DNA of 64,000 nt from Ectopseudomonas guguanensis (GCF_900104265.1 NZ_FNJJ01000007.1:124131-188130); one strand, 5' to 3'; counted from the first letter of the stretch, positions 47,769 to 57,197 are shown. The notes: generated from the sequence alone by a model not told the origin. A program made the numbers and translations.

Positions 47769-48509
47769 CTAAGTTTTCGCTAGGCGCTTCAGCGCTGTCA
47801 TGTAGCGATAAATTTGCGATCTTTCGTCAGAATAACCATCTTGGAATTCATCCATTGAAACTCCTGAGGCTGACTCACTAAGCCCTAACCGACGCAAGTA
47901 AGTAAGAATGGCCATGCCGTCGAGTTGGCGAGTGCTTCGGCTTATACGAATGCTCTTTTGGCCTTTGTTTATGACGTAAGAGCCGCCCTTTGCATCTTTG
48001 ATACTGGCGCCTGCTTGCTCACACCGCCTCAAGAAGTCTGATGTTTTCATTGAGCTAGGCCTAGGGTTGTTTGGTGTAGACCTTTCCTTAAACCATGCTG
48101 CTATTTCACTGACGATTGAGTCTGCGTTTAAGCCGTGTTCTGGCTCAGGGTATTCATCAGCTGTAACTGATACGACAAAGTCATATACGTTATCGTCTGT
48201 TACAGAGTTATCTAGCCTTCTATCATTGCGGTATAAGACTGTGAGGGCGGTGACAAGAGCTGTTCTTTTATTTCCGTTATGAAACGCATGATTTTTGGTA
48301 AGCGAATGGAAAAGTGCGGCGACTTTTTCCTCAAGGCTTTCGTACTTGTCTACACCTCCCATGCCTGTGTGTGGGCGTGAGCATGCAGATTCAAGGAGTT
48401 CGCTGGACTTTATGCCCGGTGGTGATATTGGGTCTTCTTCATGCTCAAAAATGGCAGTGAGTTGATTGTGAATGCCCGCTACATCTTCATGATCTGGCAA
48501 CCAAGCCAT
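47769..48509 (-). CDS. Fic/Doc-type protein with a C-terminal HicA-like domain
   Basis: A 246-residue protein. The Doc-type signature HAFHNGNKRTAL covers residues 74-85, with the histidine, asparagine and N-K-R of the phosphotransferase loop; Doc kinases inactivate EF-Tu. After about residue 154 a separate segment (SDFLRRCEQAGASIKDAKGG, SYVINKGQKSIRISR, AILTYLRRLGLSE) resembles the double-stranded-RNA-binding-like fold of HicA toxins, although the usual catalytic GSHH reads GGSYV. No Phd or HicB antitoxin gene is adjacent. It is AT-rich and sits in an integron-like cassette, 16 bases after a core site. Confidence 0.8.
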   Translation of the reverse strand: MAWLPDHEDVAGIHNQLTAIFEHEEDPISPPGIKSSELLESACSRPHTGMGGVDKYESLEEKVAALFHSLTKNHAFHNGNKRTALVTALTVLYRNDRRLDNSVTDDNVYDFVVSVTADEYPEPEHGLNADSIVSEIAAWFKERSTPNNPRPSSMKTSDFLRRCEQAGASIKDAKGGSYVINKGQKSIRISRSTRQLDGMAILTYLRRLGLSESASGVSMDEFQDGYSDERSQIYRYMTALKRLAKT

Positions 48510-48524
48510 GCGTTACTCCTTTAG

Positions 48525-48582
48525 GTACAACAGTGATTAGATGGAAGGCGGTACTAATCCGATAGTGGAGCCTTCCATCTAA
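48525..48582 (-). other. Degenerate attC-like site with perfect 13-bp inner arms
   Basis: TTAGATGGAAGGC (48537-48549) and GCCTTCCATCTAA (48570-48582) are perfect inverted arms 20 bases apart. On the minus strand they are followed after TCACT by GTTGTAC (48525-48531), the same core as in the adjacent sites. The outer left core (R'') is not recognisable, so the site looks truncated. Confidence 0.5.
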
Positions 48583-49009
48583 CTCCGCGCCATCGTCATA
48601 ACCACCCTGGAAGACTATTTTTGAAATCATGGCATTACCAGCCAGCTCCTGATCCTTGGACGTATTCGCTTGACTTCCTCTTTTGTCTCATTCGTTACGT
48701 CTGCTCAAAAAACATCCAGAACACGCTTTATGATCCGCGCGCTAGGAGTATGAGCGCCCAAGCCATTAGCTGAGTTACCCATCGGTAATACGGCGCTTCG
48801 CATGGGGCGTTGAGCTTCGGTATGAAGCTGTCCGTTCGCTGAACGCTATATTCCTTTTACTGCTTGTTGCAACCTGCTGACTGAACTTTTCAGTTTTGCT
48901 ACGGTCTTGCCCACGTCCGGGCCGGTGGTTTTTCGTGCCCGGCGTTCTTGCGGCCTGCGCTCTCGCGATGGTTTCGCTGAGCGCAGGCCATTCGCGACGG
49001 TGAGAGGCC
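48583..49009. other. Intergenic region between the cassette array and the ABC exporter
   Basis: About 430 bp. No integrase gene or remnant could be recognised. A 47-codon frame on the minus strand (48487-48630) overlaps the degenerate attC and is probably not a gene. Composition returns to GC-rich after about 48880. The promoter of the exporter operon should lie near the right end. Confidence 0.45.
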
Positions 49010-49933
49010 ATGATCGATATAAGAAACCTGACCAAGCGTTTTGCGCAGCACACGGCAGTCGATGACCTGTCGTTCCAGGTCCAGCCAGGGGAAGTGCTGG
49101 GCTTTCTCGGCCCCAACGGGGCCGGCAAATCCACCACCATGAAGATGCTCACCGGCTTTCTCGCGCCGACCTCAGGCACGGCGAGCATCCTCGGTTGCGA
49201 TATCCAGACCCAGACCCTCGAAGCCCAGCGGCAGATCGGTTATCTGCCGGAAGGCGCGCCTTGCTATGGCGATATGACGGTGCGCGGTTTTCTCGACTTT
49301 ATTGCCGAGGTGCGCGGTTTTCACGGTGCCGAGAAGAAGCTGCGCGTGCAGCGCGCGGTGGAGCAGGTGGAGCTGGAAAAGGTGCTGGAGCAGAGCATCG
49401 AGACGCTGTCCAAGGGCTTCAAGCGCCGCGTCGGCCTGGCCCAGGCGATCCTGCATGACCCGCGCGTGCTGATCCTCGACGAGCCCACCGATGGCCTCGA
49501 CCCGAACCAGAAGCACCAGGTGCGCCAGCTCATTCAGGGCCTGGCGCGCGACAAGATCGTGATCATTTCCACCCACATCCTCGAAGAGGTCACGGCGCTG
49601 TGCACCCGCGCGGTGGTGATCGCCCAGGGCCGCTTGCTGGCCGATGGCACGCCGCTGGAGCTGGAAAGCCGCTCGCGCTATCACCAGGCGGTGACGCTGG
49701 TGGCCGATGAGGCACTGGATCAGGCAGCTCTTGCGGCGCTGCCGGGTGTCGCAGGTGTCGAGGAAAACGCCCGCGAACACAGCCTGAGCGTGCTGGCGCA
49801 GCCGGGCGAGGTGATCTTCCCGCAGGTCAATGCGCTGATTGCCGAACGCGGCTGGAAGGTCAAGGAACTCAACGTGGAACGCGGCCGGCTCGATGAAGTG
49901 TTCCGCACGCTGACCCGGGGAGAGCAGCCATGA
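49010..49933 (+). CDS. ABC exporter ATP-binding protein (Gld-type operon)
   Basis: A 307-residue ABC ATPase. Walker A GPNGAGKSTTMKML is near residue 38, the signature is LSKGFKRRVGLAQA, Walker B is VLILDEPTDGLDPNQ, and the switch histidine is in IISTHILEEV. A C-terminal extension of about 90 residues follows. It starts a four-gene set with an ABC-2 permease, a GldG-like protein and a DUF4340 protein, separated by overlap or 12 bp. The set is common in pseudomonads; its cargo is unknown. GAGAGG precedes the start. Confidence 0.93.
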   Translation: MIDIRNLTKRFAQHTAVDDLSFQVQPGEVLGFLGPNGAGKSTTMKMLTGFLAPTSGTASILGCDIQTQTLEAQRQIGYLPEGAPCYGDMTVRGFLDFIAEVRGFHGAEKKLRVQRAVEQVELEKVLEQSIETLSKGFKRRVGLAQAILHDPRVLILDEPTDGLDPNQKHQVRQLIQGLARDKIVIISTHILEEVTALCTRAVVIAQGRLLADGTPLELESRSRYHQAVTLVADEALDQAALAALPGVAGVEENAREHSLSVLAQPGEVIFPQVNALIAERGWKVKELNVERGRLDEVFRTLTRGEQP

Positions 49934-50661
49934 CCCAGTTGCCCGTGATCTTCAAGCGCGAACTGGCGAGCTACTTCGCCACGCCGCTGGCCTATGTGTT
50001 CATCGTCATCTTCCTGGTGCTGTCCGGGGTGTTCACCTTCTACCTGGGCGGCTTCTTCGAGGGCGGTCAGGCCAATCTGTCCGCCTTCTTCAACTTCCAC
50101 CCCTGGCTCTATCTGTTCCTGGTTCCGGCGATTGCCATGCGCCTGTGGGCGGAGGAGCGCAAGTCCGGCTCCATCGAGCTCTTGATGACCCTGCCGATCA
50201 CCCGCTTCGAGGCGGTCACCGGCAAGTTCCTCGCCGCCTGGGTGTTCGCCGGCATCGCGCTGCTGCTGACCTTTCCGATGATCATCACGGTCAACTACCT
50301 AGGTGAGCCGGACAACGGCGCCATCGTCACCGGCTATATCGGTAGCTGGCTGCTGGCCGGCGCGTATCTCGCCATCGGCTCGTGCATGTCGGCGCTGAGC
50401 AAGAACCAGGTGATTGCCTTCATCCTCGCGGTCAGCGCCTGCTTCCTGTTCATCGTCAGCGGCTTTCCCATGGTGCTCGACGCCTTCGCCTGGGCGCCGC
50501 AGTGGCTGGTGGACGCCATCGCCTCGCTGAGCTTCCTGGTGCGTTTCGACGCCATCAGCAAGGGCGTGATCGATCTGCGCGACCTGCTGTATTTCCTCTC
50601 GCTAATCGCCGCGTGGCTGACCGCCACCGCCGTGGTCATCGATCTGAAGAAAGCTGACTGA
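49930..50661 (+). CDS. ABC-2 type permease
   Basis: A 243-residue permease with six membrane helices. IFKRELASYFATPLAYVFIVIFLVLSGVFTFYLGGFF and WLYLFLVPAIAMRLWAEERKSGSIELLMTLPITRFEAV are characteristic of ABC-2 exporters of the GldF/NosY type. Its ATG overlaps the ATPase stop (ATGA). It forms the membrane part of the exporter. Confidence 0.93.
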   Translation: MTQLPVIFKRELASYFATPLAYVFIVIFLVLSGVFTFYLGGFFEGGQANLSAFFNFHPWLYLFLVPAIAMRLWAEERKSGSIELLMTLPITRFEAVTGKFLAAWVFAGIALLLTFPMIITVNYLGEPDNGAIVTGYIGSWLLAGAYLAIGSCMSALSKNQVIAFILAVSACFLFIVSGFPMVLDAFAWAPQWLVDAIASLSFLVRFDAISKGVIDLRDLLYFLSLIAAWLTATAVVIDLKKAD

Positions 50662-50673
50662 AGGAATGCGCCC

Positions 50674-52506
50674 ATGAAAAAGCTGATCTATTCCGGCGCC
50701 GGGCTGCTGCTGATCGCGGTGGCCTTTCTCGCCTTCAACCTGCTGGCCGGCCTGGGCTTGGGCGGTGCCCGTCTGGACCTGACCGAGCAGAAGCTCTACA
50801 CCATCTCAGGCGGCACCAAGCAGATCCTTGCCGAGCTGGACGAGCCGATCAACCTGTACTTCTTCTATTCGGACAAGGTGGCCAAGGACCTGCCGGCGCT
50901 GCGCACTTACGCGCAGCGTGTGGAGGAGATGCTCAAGGCCTACCAGCGTCAGGCCGGCGGCAAGATTCGCCTGCACGTGATCGACCCCGAGCCGTTCTCC
51001 GAGGACGAGGACAAGGCTGCCGAATTTGGCCTGCAGGGCATCCCGCTGCAGCAGGGCGGCGACTCGATCTACTTCGGCCTGGCCGGCACCAATGGCCTGG
51101 ATGACACCCAGGTGATCCCGTTCTTCGCTCTGGATCAGGAGGAGCATCTGGAATACGAGCTGAGCCGCCTGGTGCAGACCCTGGCCAAGCCGGAACTGCC
51201 GGTGGTTGGCGTGCTCTCCGGGCTGCAGATGACCGGCGGCTTCGACATGATGGCGCGGCAGCCGACGCCGCCGTGGATGGTGCTGGAGCAGGTGCGCCAG
51301 TTGTTTCAGATCGAGCAGCTCAAGGCCGATGTCGATCAGATTCCCGAGAACGTCTCGGTGCTGTGGCTGGTGCATCCGAAGAACCTGCCCGAGCAGACCC
51401 TGTATGCCATCGACCAGTTCGTGCTGCGCGGGGGCAAGCTGATGGTGTTCGTTGACCCTTACGCCGAGGCCGATACCGGCGATATGCCAGGTGAGATGGC
51501 GGTGGACAAGTCGTCAAACATCGAGCCGCTGTTCAAGGCCTGGGGCCTGCGCCTGGTGCCGGACAAGGTGCTCGGCGATGGCTCCTACGCCATGTCGGTC
51601 AACCGTGGCCAGGGGCAGCGCCCGGTGCGCCACGCCGCCTGGCTGAGCTTGCCGCGCAAGGCGCTGGACCAGACCGATATCGCCACCGCCGGGCTGGAGA
51701 GCGTCACGGTCGCCACCGCCGGCATACTCGAGCCGGTGGAAGGGGCGAAGACGCGTTTCACCCCGCTGATGCAGAGCTCCGAATACGCCATGCCCTTCGA
51801 CGCCCAGCGTTTCGCCATGCTCAGCAACCCGGAGGAGCTGATCCGTGAACTGGAGCCGACCGGCGAGCGCTACACCATCGCCGCGCGTATCGACGGTCCG
51901 GCGCAGAGCGCTTTCCCCGATGGCATCGAAGGGCGCAAGGATGGCCTCAAGCAGGCCGACAACATCAACGTCATCGCCGTGGCCGACACCGACATATTGA
52001 GCGACCGCATGTGGGTGCAGGTGCAGGACTTCTTCGGCCAGCGCATCCCGCAACCCTGGGCGGACAACGGCAGCTTCGCGATCAACGCGCTGGACAACCT
52101 GACCGGCTCCGAGGCGCTGATCAGCGTGCGTTCGCGTGGTCGCTTCAGCCGTCCGTTCGTGGTGGTCGAGGAGTTGCAGCGCGCTGCCGAACAGCGCTTC
52201 CGCGACAAGGAGCAGGCCCTGCAGGCGCGTCTGGCCGAGACCGAGCAGCAACTGGCGGCGCTGCAGCGCAATGATGATCCGAATCAGGCGCTGGAACTGA
52301 CGCCGGAGCAGCAGGGCGCGCTGCAGCGGTTCATCCAGCAGAAGCTGGAGATTCGCAAGGAGCTGCGCGAGGTGCGCTACCAGCTCAACGCCGATATCGA
52401 GGCGCTGGGGCGCACGCTGAAGATCATCAACATCGCCCTGGTGCCGGCGCTGCTGACTCTCGGCGTGTTGGCGCTGTGGCTGTGGCGGCGGCGCCGTCAC
52501 GCTTGA
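50674..52506 (+). CDS. GldG-family ABC-associated membrane protein
   Basis: A 610-residue protein anchored by an N-terminal helix (LIYSGAGLLLIAVAFLAFNLLAGLG) and a C-terminal helix (IINIALVPALLTLGVLALWLW) followed by a basic tail. The large periplasmic part matches the GldG/ABC-type uncharacterised transport domain (LDLTEQKLYTISGGTKQILAEL, ALDQEEHLEYELSRLVQTLAKPELPVVGVLSG). A coiled coil rich in Glu, Gln and Ala lies at about 500-570. It most likely works with the ABC pair upstream; related proteins in Bacteroidetes take part in gliding. Function in Pseudomonas is unproven. Confidence 0.9.
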   Translation: MKKLIYSGAGLLLIAVAFLAFNLLAGLGLGGARLDLTEQKLYTISGGTKQILAELDEPINLYFFYSDKVAKDLPALRTYAQRVEEMLKAYQRQAGGKIRLHVIDPEPFSEDEDKAAEFGLQGIPLQQGGDSIYFGLAGTNGLDDTQVIPFFALDQEEHLEYELSRLVQTLAKPELPVVGVLSGLQMTGGFDMMARQPTPPWMVLEQVRQLFQIEQLKADVDQIPENVSVLWLVHPKNLPEQTLYAIDQFVLRGGKLMVFVDPYAEADTGDMPGEMAVDKSSNIEPLFKAWGLRLVPDKVLGDGSYAMSVNRGQGQRPVRHAAWLSLPRKALDQTDIATAGLESVTVATAGILEPVEGAKTRFTPLMQSSEYAMPFDAQRFAMLSNPEELIRELEPTGERYTIAARIDGPAQSAFPDGIEGRKDGLKQADNINVIAVADTDILSDRMWVQVQDFFGQRIPQPWADNGSFAINALDNLTGSEALISVRSRGRFSRPFVVVEELQRAAEQRFRDKEQALQARLAETEQQLAALQRNDDPNQALELTPEQQGALQRFIQQKLEIRKELREVRYQLNADIEALGRTLKIINIALVPALLTLGVLALWLWRRRRHA

Positions 52507-52512
52507 TGTTCA

Positions 52513-52640
52513 CCTGTGGGAGGGGCTGCAGCGGCGACAGTCGCGGCTAAAGCCCCCCTCCCACGAATCGCGCGTAGGGTGGATGTCGCTGTTTACATCC
52601 ACCACAACGGTGGATCGGTGAAGCGTGATCCACCCTACGC
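52513..52640. repeat. Two REP-like pairs between the GldG-like and DUF4340 genes
   Basis: TGTGGGAGGGGCTGCAGCGGCGACA faces TCGCGGCTAAAGCCCCCCTCCCAC (52515-52563). GTAGGGTGGATGTCG faces TGATCCACCCTAC (52575-52638). The two pairs separate genes that are otherwise tightly arranged. Confidence 0.85.
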
Positions 52641-52670
52641 CGCTTTCGAGTCATCAACAGTGAGATGGGT

Positions 52671-53663
52671 ATGGGACGTAAAGGTCTGATCGCATTGATC
52701 GTCATCGTGCTGCTTTGTGTGCTGGGTTATCTGGCCGTGCAGCGTGGCCAGCAGCAGCGCACCGCGCAGATCGAGCAGGCGCCGTGGTTGGCGGCCGAGC
52801 AGGGCTACCTGAGCACGCTGCAGGCGCTGGAGATCGAGCAGCCGGGGCAGCCGGCGGTACGTATCGAACGCAAAGGCGAACAGTGGGTGGTGCCGGCCAA
52901 GGCCGACTATCCGGCAGCACCGCAAGCGCTGGCCGAGCTGCTGCGGGCCTTGCGTGAGGCCCGCACCGTGGAGGCCAAAACCGCCAACCCGCAGTGGCAT
53001 GCGCGCCTGGGACTGGCCGAAAAGGGGGAGGGCGATGAACAGGCGCTGCGCATGAGGCTGCAGTTCGACGGTCATCCAGATCTGGGGCTGCGCCTGGGCA
53101 ATCCCTCCCGGCAGGGCAGCGGGCAACTGGTGCGACGTGCCGGTGAGGACCAGGTGTGGCTGATCGATCAGCAGTTGCAGGTGCCGACCCGTGAGCTGGA
53201 CTGGCTGGATCGACGCGTCACCCACATCCCCTTCACTCGCATCGCCAGTTTGGAGCTGCGCTACGCCGATGGCGAGAAACTCACGCTGAAGCGCGCCGAT
53301 GCCGAGCAGTACAACTTCGCGGTCGAGGAGTTGCGCAAGGAACAGAAACTCAGCTTCGAGGGTGCAGCCAATAGCGTTGCGCTGGTGTTCTCCAACCTGC
53401 AGTTCGCCGATGCCGCGCCGCTGGCGCAGGTGGGTTTCAAGCAGTCGCCGATGCTGCAGTTCAGCCTTGCCGGTTTCGATGGACAGAGGCTCGAGGGCGC
53501 GCTCTACAAGCAGGGTGAGCAGTATTGGCTGGTGCTTGGCGAGCATGAAGGTTTCGCGGTGGGCGAGGTCAGTGCACGCAGCGACTGGGCCTACCGGCTG
53601 GAGCCCGAACAGGTTCAGCGGCTGGCGAAGAAGTTGCGCGATCTGTTGGCCAAAAGCTCGTAA
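52671..53663 (+). CDS. DUF4340 domain protein
   Basis: A 330-residue protein with an N-terminal membrane anchor ([18 protein letters not shown]) and a beta-rich extracytoplasmic region of the DUF4340 type ([38 protein letters not shown]). The family is habitually found after GldG-like genes, as here. The start at 52671 is preferred because GAG lies six bases before it; an ATG two codons earlier has none. The last residues ([13 protein letters not shown]) are basic and helical. Confidence 0.88.
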   Translation: MGRKGLIALIVIVLLCVLGYLAVQRGQQQRTAQIEQAPWLAAEQGYLSTLQALEIEQPGQPAVRIERKGEQWVVPAKADYPAAPQALAELLRALREARTVEAKTANPQWHARLGLAEKGEGDEQALRMRLQFDGHPDLGLRLGNPSRQGSGQLVRRAGEDQVWLIDQQLQVPTRELDWLDRRVTHIPFTRIASLELRYADGEKLTLKRADAEQYNFAVEELRKEQKLSFEGAANSVALVFSNLQFADAAPLAQVGFKQSPMLQFSLAGFDGQRLEGALYKQGEQYWLVLGEHEGFAVGEVSARSDWAYRLEPEQVQRLAKKLRDLLAKSS

Positions 53664-53716
53664 AACAGGCTCTAAGCCGGGTATTTTCCGGGTTCGTGTC
53701 GCTTCTCAAAAAGTGC

Positions 53717-53744
53717 TTTTCAGTCACAATCCATGCTTTATACT
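53717..53744 (+). promoter_or_regulatory. Candidate sigma-70 promoter of the cold-shock gene
   Basis: TTTTCA (53717-53722) and TATACT (53739-53744) are separated by 16 bases. The -10 box is good and the -35 box is weak. Use of it would give a 5' untranslated leader of about 140 bases before the start at 53893, the long leader usual for CspA-type genes. Confidence 0.45.
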
Positions 53745-53892
53745 CGGCCTTCGGCTGCTGCAAGAACGCGGATCGCTTGACCTGCTCCAAGCTCGATTGC
53801 CGGGGGTGGCGAATGCTGAGAAGAACGTTTTTACCGAGCCGTCAAAGCGCCTTCGGGACAATAAAAACATAGCGAGTTTGGAGAAGTTGGTA

Positions 53893-54102
53893 ATGGCAGA
53901 TCGTGAGACCGGAACCGTCAAATGGTTCAATGATTCCAAGGGTTACGGGTTCATTCAGCGCGAAAGCGGCCCGGACGTATTCGTTCACTACCGCGCCATC
54001 CGCGGCGAAGGCCACCGCACCCTGGTCGAAGGCCAGAAGGTCGAGTTCGGCGTGACTCAGGGCCAGAAAGGCCTGCAGGCGGAAGACGTCTCGGCGCTCT
54101 GA
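53893..54102 (+). CDS. Cold-shock protein, CspA family
   Basis: A 69-residue single cold-shock domain. RNP1 (KGYGFI) and RNP2 (DVFVHY) are intact, with [11 protein letters not shown] at the start. The protein binds single-stranded nucleic acid and melts RNA structure. GGAGAAG lies nine bases before the ATG, and a long leader precedes it. A tyrosine replaces the more usual phenylalanine after VFVH. A strong terminator follows, which has been duplicated together with neighbouring repeats. Confidence 0.93.
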   Translation: MADRETGTVKWFNDSKGYGFIQRESGPDVFVHYRAIRGEGHRTLVEGQKVEFGVTQGQKGLQAEDVSAL

Positions 54103-54115
54103 ACGCCAAGCTCGC

Positions 54116-54553
54116 ACTACCACGAGGCCCGTCGATGACGGGCCTTGTTGTTTGTGGGCGCTGTATTTAGTAGGGCGGGTGAAACCCGCCGAAAGGCATG
54201 GCGGGTTGCACCCGCCCTACGCTTGAAGGCGCGGTGCGCACGGCGCACCCTAGGTCGACGTAGCGGTTCTGTAGCCCGGATGCAATCCGGGGAAATGCGT
54301 GGGCCAGGCCCCGGATTTCATCCGGCTACGGACGACTACCACGAGGCCCGTCGATGACGGGCCTTGTTGTTTGTGGCGCTGTATTTAGTAGGGCGGGTGA
54401 AACCCGCCGAAATGCATGGCGGGTTGCACCCGCCCTACGCTTGAAGGCGCGGTGCGCACGGCGCACCCTAGGTCGACGTAGCGGTTCCGTAGCCCGGATG
54501 CAATCCGGGGACATGCGTCGGCCAGGCCCCGGATTTCATCCGGGCTACGGGCG
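54116..54553. repeat. 219-bp tandem duplication containing a terminator and three repeat families
   Basis: The segment beginning at the csp terminator recurs at a 219-bp offset (54124 against 54343), with only a few differences. Each copy holds the terminator hairpin, a GTAGGGCGGGTG...CACCCGCCCTAC pair, a GGTGCGCACGGCGCACC element and a GTAGCCCGGATGCAATCCGGG...CATCCGG(G)CTACGG pair. Confidence 0.92.
54123..54150 (+). terminator. Rho-independent terminator of the cold-shock gene
   Basis: AGGCCCGT-CGATG-ACGGGCCT is followed by TGTTGTTT, about 20 bases after the stop. A second, exact copy at 54345-54371 comes from the tandem duplication. Confidence 0.85.
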
Positions 54554-54579
54554 AAAATGATGACCTCACGCAGCCTTGC

Positions 54580-54641
54580 GTAGGAGCCCCGCCTCGGGGC
54601 GAAGCTTGTTGGCCTGATTCGCGGCGGGGCGCCGCTCCTAC
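54580..54641. repeat. REP pair, family GTAGGAGCCCCGCC
   Basis: GTAGGAGCCCCGCCTCGGGGCGAA faces TTCGCGGCGGGGCGCCGCTCCTAC across 14 bases. It resembles the pair at 33580-33639. Confidence 0.88.
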
Positions 54642-54671
54642 AGATTTGGCGCTTGCGCCAAGTGGCCGCTT

Positions 54672-55043
54672 TTATTCAGTACGCCAGACGATCTCGGTTT
54701 CGCCATCGGCATCGACCTTGATCCAGCGGTCGGCTTCTTCTTCGCTCTCATCCTCGACCCAGGTGCCGGGGGCGCAGCGGATCTGCACGCCAAGCGCGGC
54801 ATGCGCGGCGCGGGCGCAGGCCAGATCGTCGGCCCAGGGCGTGGCGTCGCTTTCCAGGTACAGGCTGTGCCATTTGCCCACGGCTTTTGGTAGCCAGGTC
54901 ACCGGCACGTCACCGGCCTTGCACTTGAAGGTCTGGCCCTTTTGCTGCCATTCGCTGCACGGGCCGAGGGCTTCACCCAGCCATTGCGCCACGGCGTCGC
55001 GTTCGGCGTCTTTGAGGTAGATCTCGATGTCCGGTTGGCGCAT
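54672..55043 (-). CDS. Conserved hypothetical protein downstream of rlmA
   Basis: A 123-residue acidic soluble protein. Features are IEIYLKDAERDAVAQWLGEAL at the start, a central Cys-containing segment (FKCKAGDVPVTWLP) and an acidic C-terminus (VEDESEEEADRWIKVDADGE). No known family is recognised. The start at 55043 is preferred: AGGA lies ten bases upstream, within the end of rlmA. The gene follows dapE and rlmA in one tight run, so it is probably co-transcribed with them. Confidence 0.72.
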   Translation of the reverse strand: MRQPDIEIYLKDAERDAVAQWLGEALGPCSEWQQKGQTFKCKAGDVPVTWLPKAVGKWHSLYLESDATPWADDLACARAAHAALGVQIRCAPGTWVEDESEEEADRWIKVDADGETEIVWRTE

Positions 55044-55048
55044 TGGGT

Positions 55049-55861
55049 TCATTCCTGAGTTTTGACGATCCAATCGTAGCGGATGGCGACGGTAACTTCG
55101 AAGGGCGCGGCGATCACTGCATCGCGGCGTTCGGCGCTGGCGCGCCAGCCGTGCGGGGTCATGGCCAGCAGGTCGGCGCGGGCCTGGGCGTCGGTCAGCT
55201 GCAGCGCAAACTGCAGGGTTTCGCTATGCGCCAGGTGCATGCCCGGCGGAATCAGCGCCAGGTGCTTCTCGTCGTCGTAGTCGCGCACTTCGTCATACAG
55301 CTTCTGCCGCAGCTCCATCAGGTGCACGCGGGTCGGACCCATGCGCAGCAGGCCGCCGCCAGGGGCGAGCAGGCGCTTGGCCTCGGCCCAGTCCAGCGGG
55401 CTGAATACGCTGGCCAGCAGCTCGCAGCTGGCGTCTGCCAGCGGCACGCGGGCCATGCTCGCCACCAGCCAGCTCAGCTGCGGCGCGCGCTTGCAGGCGC
55501 GTTTGACCGCCTCGCGGGAGATGTCCAGGGCGTAACCATCGGCGTGGGGCAGGGCGCGGGCGATCTGCTCGGTGTAGTAGCCCTCGCCACAGCCGATATC
55601 CAGCCAGCGCGCCGGTTTGTACTCGGCCGCCAGTGCCGCCAGGCGCACGGCCAGCGGCGCGTAGTGACCGCCTTCGAGAAAGCGTCGGCGCGCCTCGACC
55701 ATGGCGGCGTTGTCGCCGGGGTCGCGGCTGTTCTTGTGCTGCACCGGCAGCAGGTTGTAGTACCCCTGGCGTGCGCGGTCGAAGCTGTGCCGGTTGGCGC
55801 AGACCAGGCCGCTGCCGTTGGGCTCGAGCGGCGTCTGGCAGATGGGACAGATCAGGCTCAT
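55049..55861 (-). CDS. rlmA: 23S rRNA (guanine745-N1)-methyltransferase RlmA
   Basis: A 270-residue SAM-dependent methyltransferase. An N-terminal zinc ribbon (CPICQTPL...[10 protein letters not shown]) recognises helix 35 of 23S rRNA, followed by the Rossmann methyltransferase core ([38 protein letters not shown]). It methylates N1 of G745. Its ATG overlaps the dapE stop (ATGA). The QGYYNLLP segment is a family signature. Confidence 0.94.
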   Translation of the reverse strand: MSLICPICQTPLEPNGSGLVCANRHSFDRARQGYYNLLPVQHKNSRDPGDNAAMVEARRRFLEGGHYAPLAVRLAALAAEYKPARWLDIGCGEGYYTEQIARALPHADGYALDISREAVKRACKRAPQLSWLVASMARVPLADASCELLASVFSPLDWAEAKRLLAPGGGLLRMGPTRVHLMELRQKLYDEVRDYDDEKHLALIPPGMHLAHSETLQFALQLTDAQARADLLAMTPHGWRASAERRDAVIAAPFEVTVAIRYDWIVKTQE

Positions 55862-57000
55862 GCGAGGAGTTTTACCATCGTCTGATAGTAAACCTCGGTC
55901 AGCAGGTCCAGATCGCTGGCCAGCACGCGCTCGTTGATCTGGTGGATGGTGGCGTTGACCGGGCCGAGCTCGACCACCTGGGTGCCCAGGGTGGCGATGA
56001 AGCGACCGTCGGAGGTGCCGCCGCTGGTGGACGGCCTGGTGTCGCGACCGGTGACGTGCTTGATGCTGGCGGCGACGGCGTCGAGCAGTTCGCCCGGCTG
56101 GGTGAGGAAGGGCAGGCCGGACAGCGCCCATTCCAGGTGGTAGTCCAGGCCGTGCTTGTCGAGGATGGCGGTGACGCGCTGCTGCAGGCCCTCGACGGTG
56201 GATTCGGTGGAGAAGCGGAAGTTGAACACCGCCTTCAGTTCGCCGGGGATGACGTTGGTGGCACCGGTGCCGGCGTTGAGGTTGGACACCTGGAAGCTGG
56301 TCGGCGGGAAGTAGTCGTTGCCGTGGTCCCAGTGCTCGGCGGCCAGTTCGGCCAGGGCCGGGGCGGCCAGGTGAATCGGGTTCTTCGCCAGGTGCGGGTA
56401 GGCCACGTGGCCCTGCTTGCCGTACACGGTCAGGGTGCAGCCGAGGGAGCCGCGGCGGCCGTTCTTCACCACGTCACCGAGCAGAGTGGTGCTCGACGGT
56501 TCGCCGACGATGCACCAGTCCAGGCGCTCGCCTCGTTCGCGCAGGCGCTCGACCACGGCCTTGGTACCGTGCTGGGCCGGGCCTTCCTCGTCGCTGGTGA
56601 TCAGGAAGCTGATGGCCCCCTTGTGGTTCGGGTAGTCGGCGACGAAGCGCTCCACCGCGATGATCATGCTCGCCAGGCTGCCTTTCATGTCCGCCGCGCC
56701 ACGGCCGCAGAGCATGCCTTCGTCATCGACGCGTACGTCGAACGGCTGGTATTGCCAGGCTTCCAGCGGGCCGGTGGGCACCACGTCGGTGTGGCCGGCG
56801 AAGCACAGTACCGGACCGTCGCCACCGCGTTTGGCCCAGAAGTTCTCCACCTCTTCGATGCGCATGCGCTCCACCTCGAAACCGCAGGCGGCCAGGCGGC
56901 GCATCATCAGTTCCTGACAGCCTTCGTCGACCGGGGTGACGGACGGGCGGCGGATCAGGTCGAAGGCGAGTTCCAGGGTCGGGGTGAGGGTGGCGGTCAT
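55858..57000 (-). CDS. dapE: Succinyl-diaminopimelate desuccinylase
   Basis: A 380-residue M20-family zinc peptidase. It hydrolyses N-succinyl-LL-diaminopimelate in lysine and peptidoglycan synthesis. Metal-binding motifs are [21 protein letters not shown], the catalytic glutamate pair in TSDEEGPA, and the C-terminal NATIHQINE. The start at 57000 has GGAG eight bases upstream; in-frame residues further upstream are not conserved. It is coupled to rlmA. Confidence 0.96.
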   Translation of the reverse strand: MTATLTPTLELAFDLIRRPSVTPVDEGCQELMMRRLAACGFEVERMRIEEVENFWAKRGGDGPVLCFAGHTDVVPTGPLEAWQYQPFDVRVDDEGMLCGRGAADMKGSLASMIIAVERFVADYPNHKGAISFLITSDEEGPAQHGTKAVVERLRERGERLDWCIVGEPSSTTLLGDVVKNGRRGSLGCTLTVYGKQGHVAYPHLAKNPIHLAAPALAELAAEHWDHGNDYFPPTSFQVSNLNAGTGATNVIPGELKAVFNFRFSTESTVEGLQQRVTAILDKHGLDYHLEWALSGLPFLTQPGELLDAVAASIKHVTGRDTRPSTSGGTSDGRFIATLGTQVVELGPVNATIHQINERVLASDLDLLTEVYYQTMVKLLA

Positions 57001-57197
57001 TGCGGCTCCGGTACGGCGGCTGGCGTGAAGGCTGGCCATCTTAAAGCAAAAGTCGTTACCGATCAGGTCATCAGACGCGCCGCGTGGCGCATTCACCACC
57101 ATGCAGCCTGTTCTCCGGCCCGACGGCTGACCTGTATCGCAGGCTTGGGTGGGCAGGGTGCTATCTCTATAATGCGCGCCTTCCTGCAGGGGGTGAG

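Noticed and set aside
48487..48630. A 47-codon frame upstream of and overlapping the Doc-like gene, a possible antitoxin
   Set aside because: It runs through the arms of the degenerate attC-like hairpin, has no good ribosome binding site, and its sequence does not resemble Phd or HicB. It is more likely incidental.
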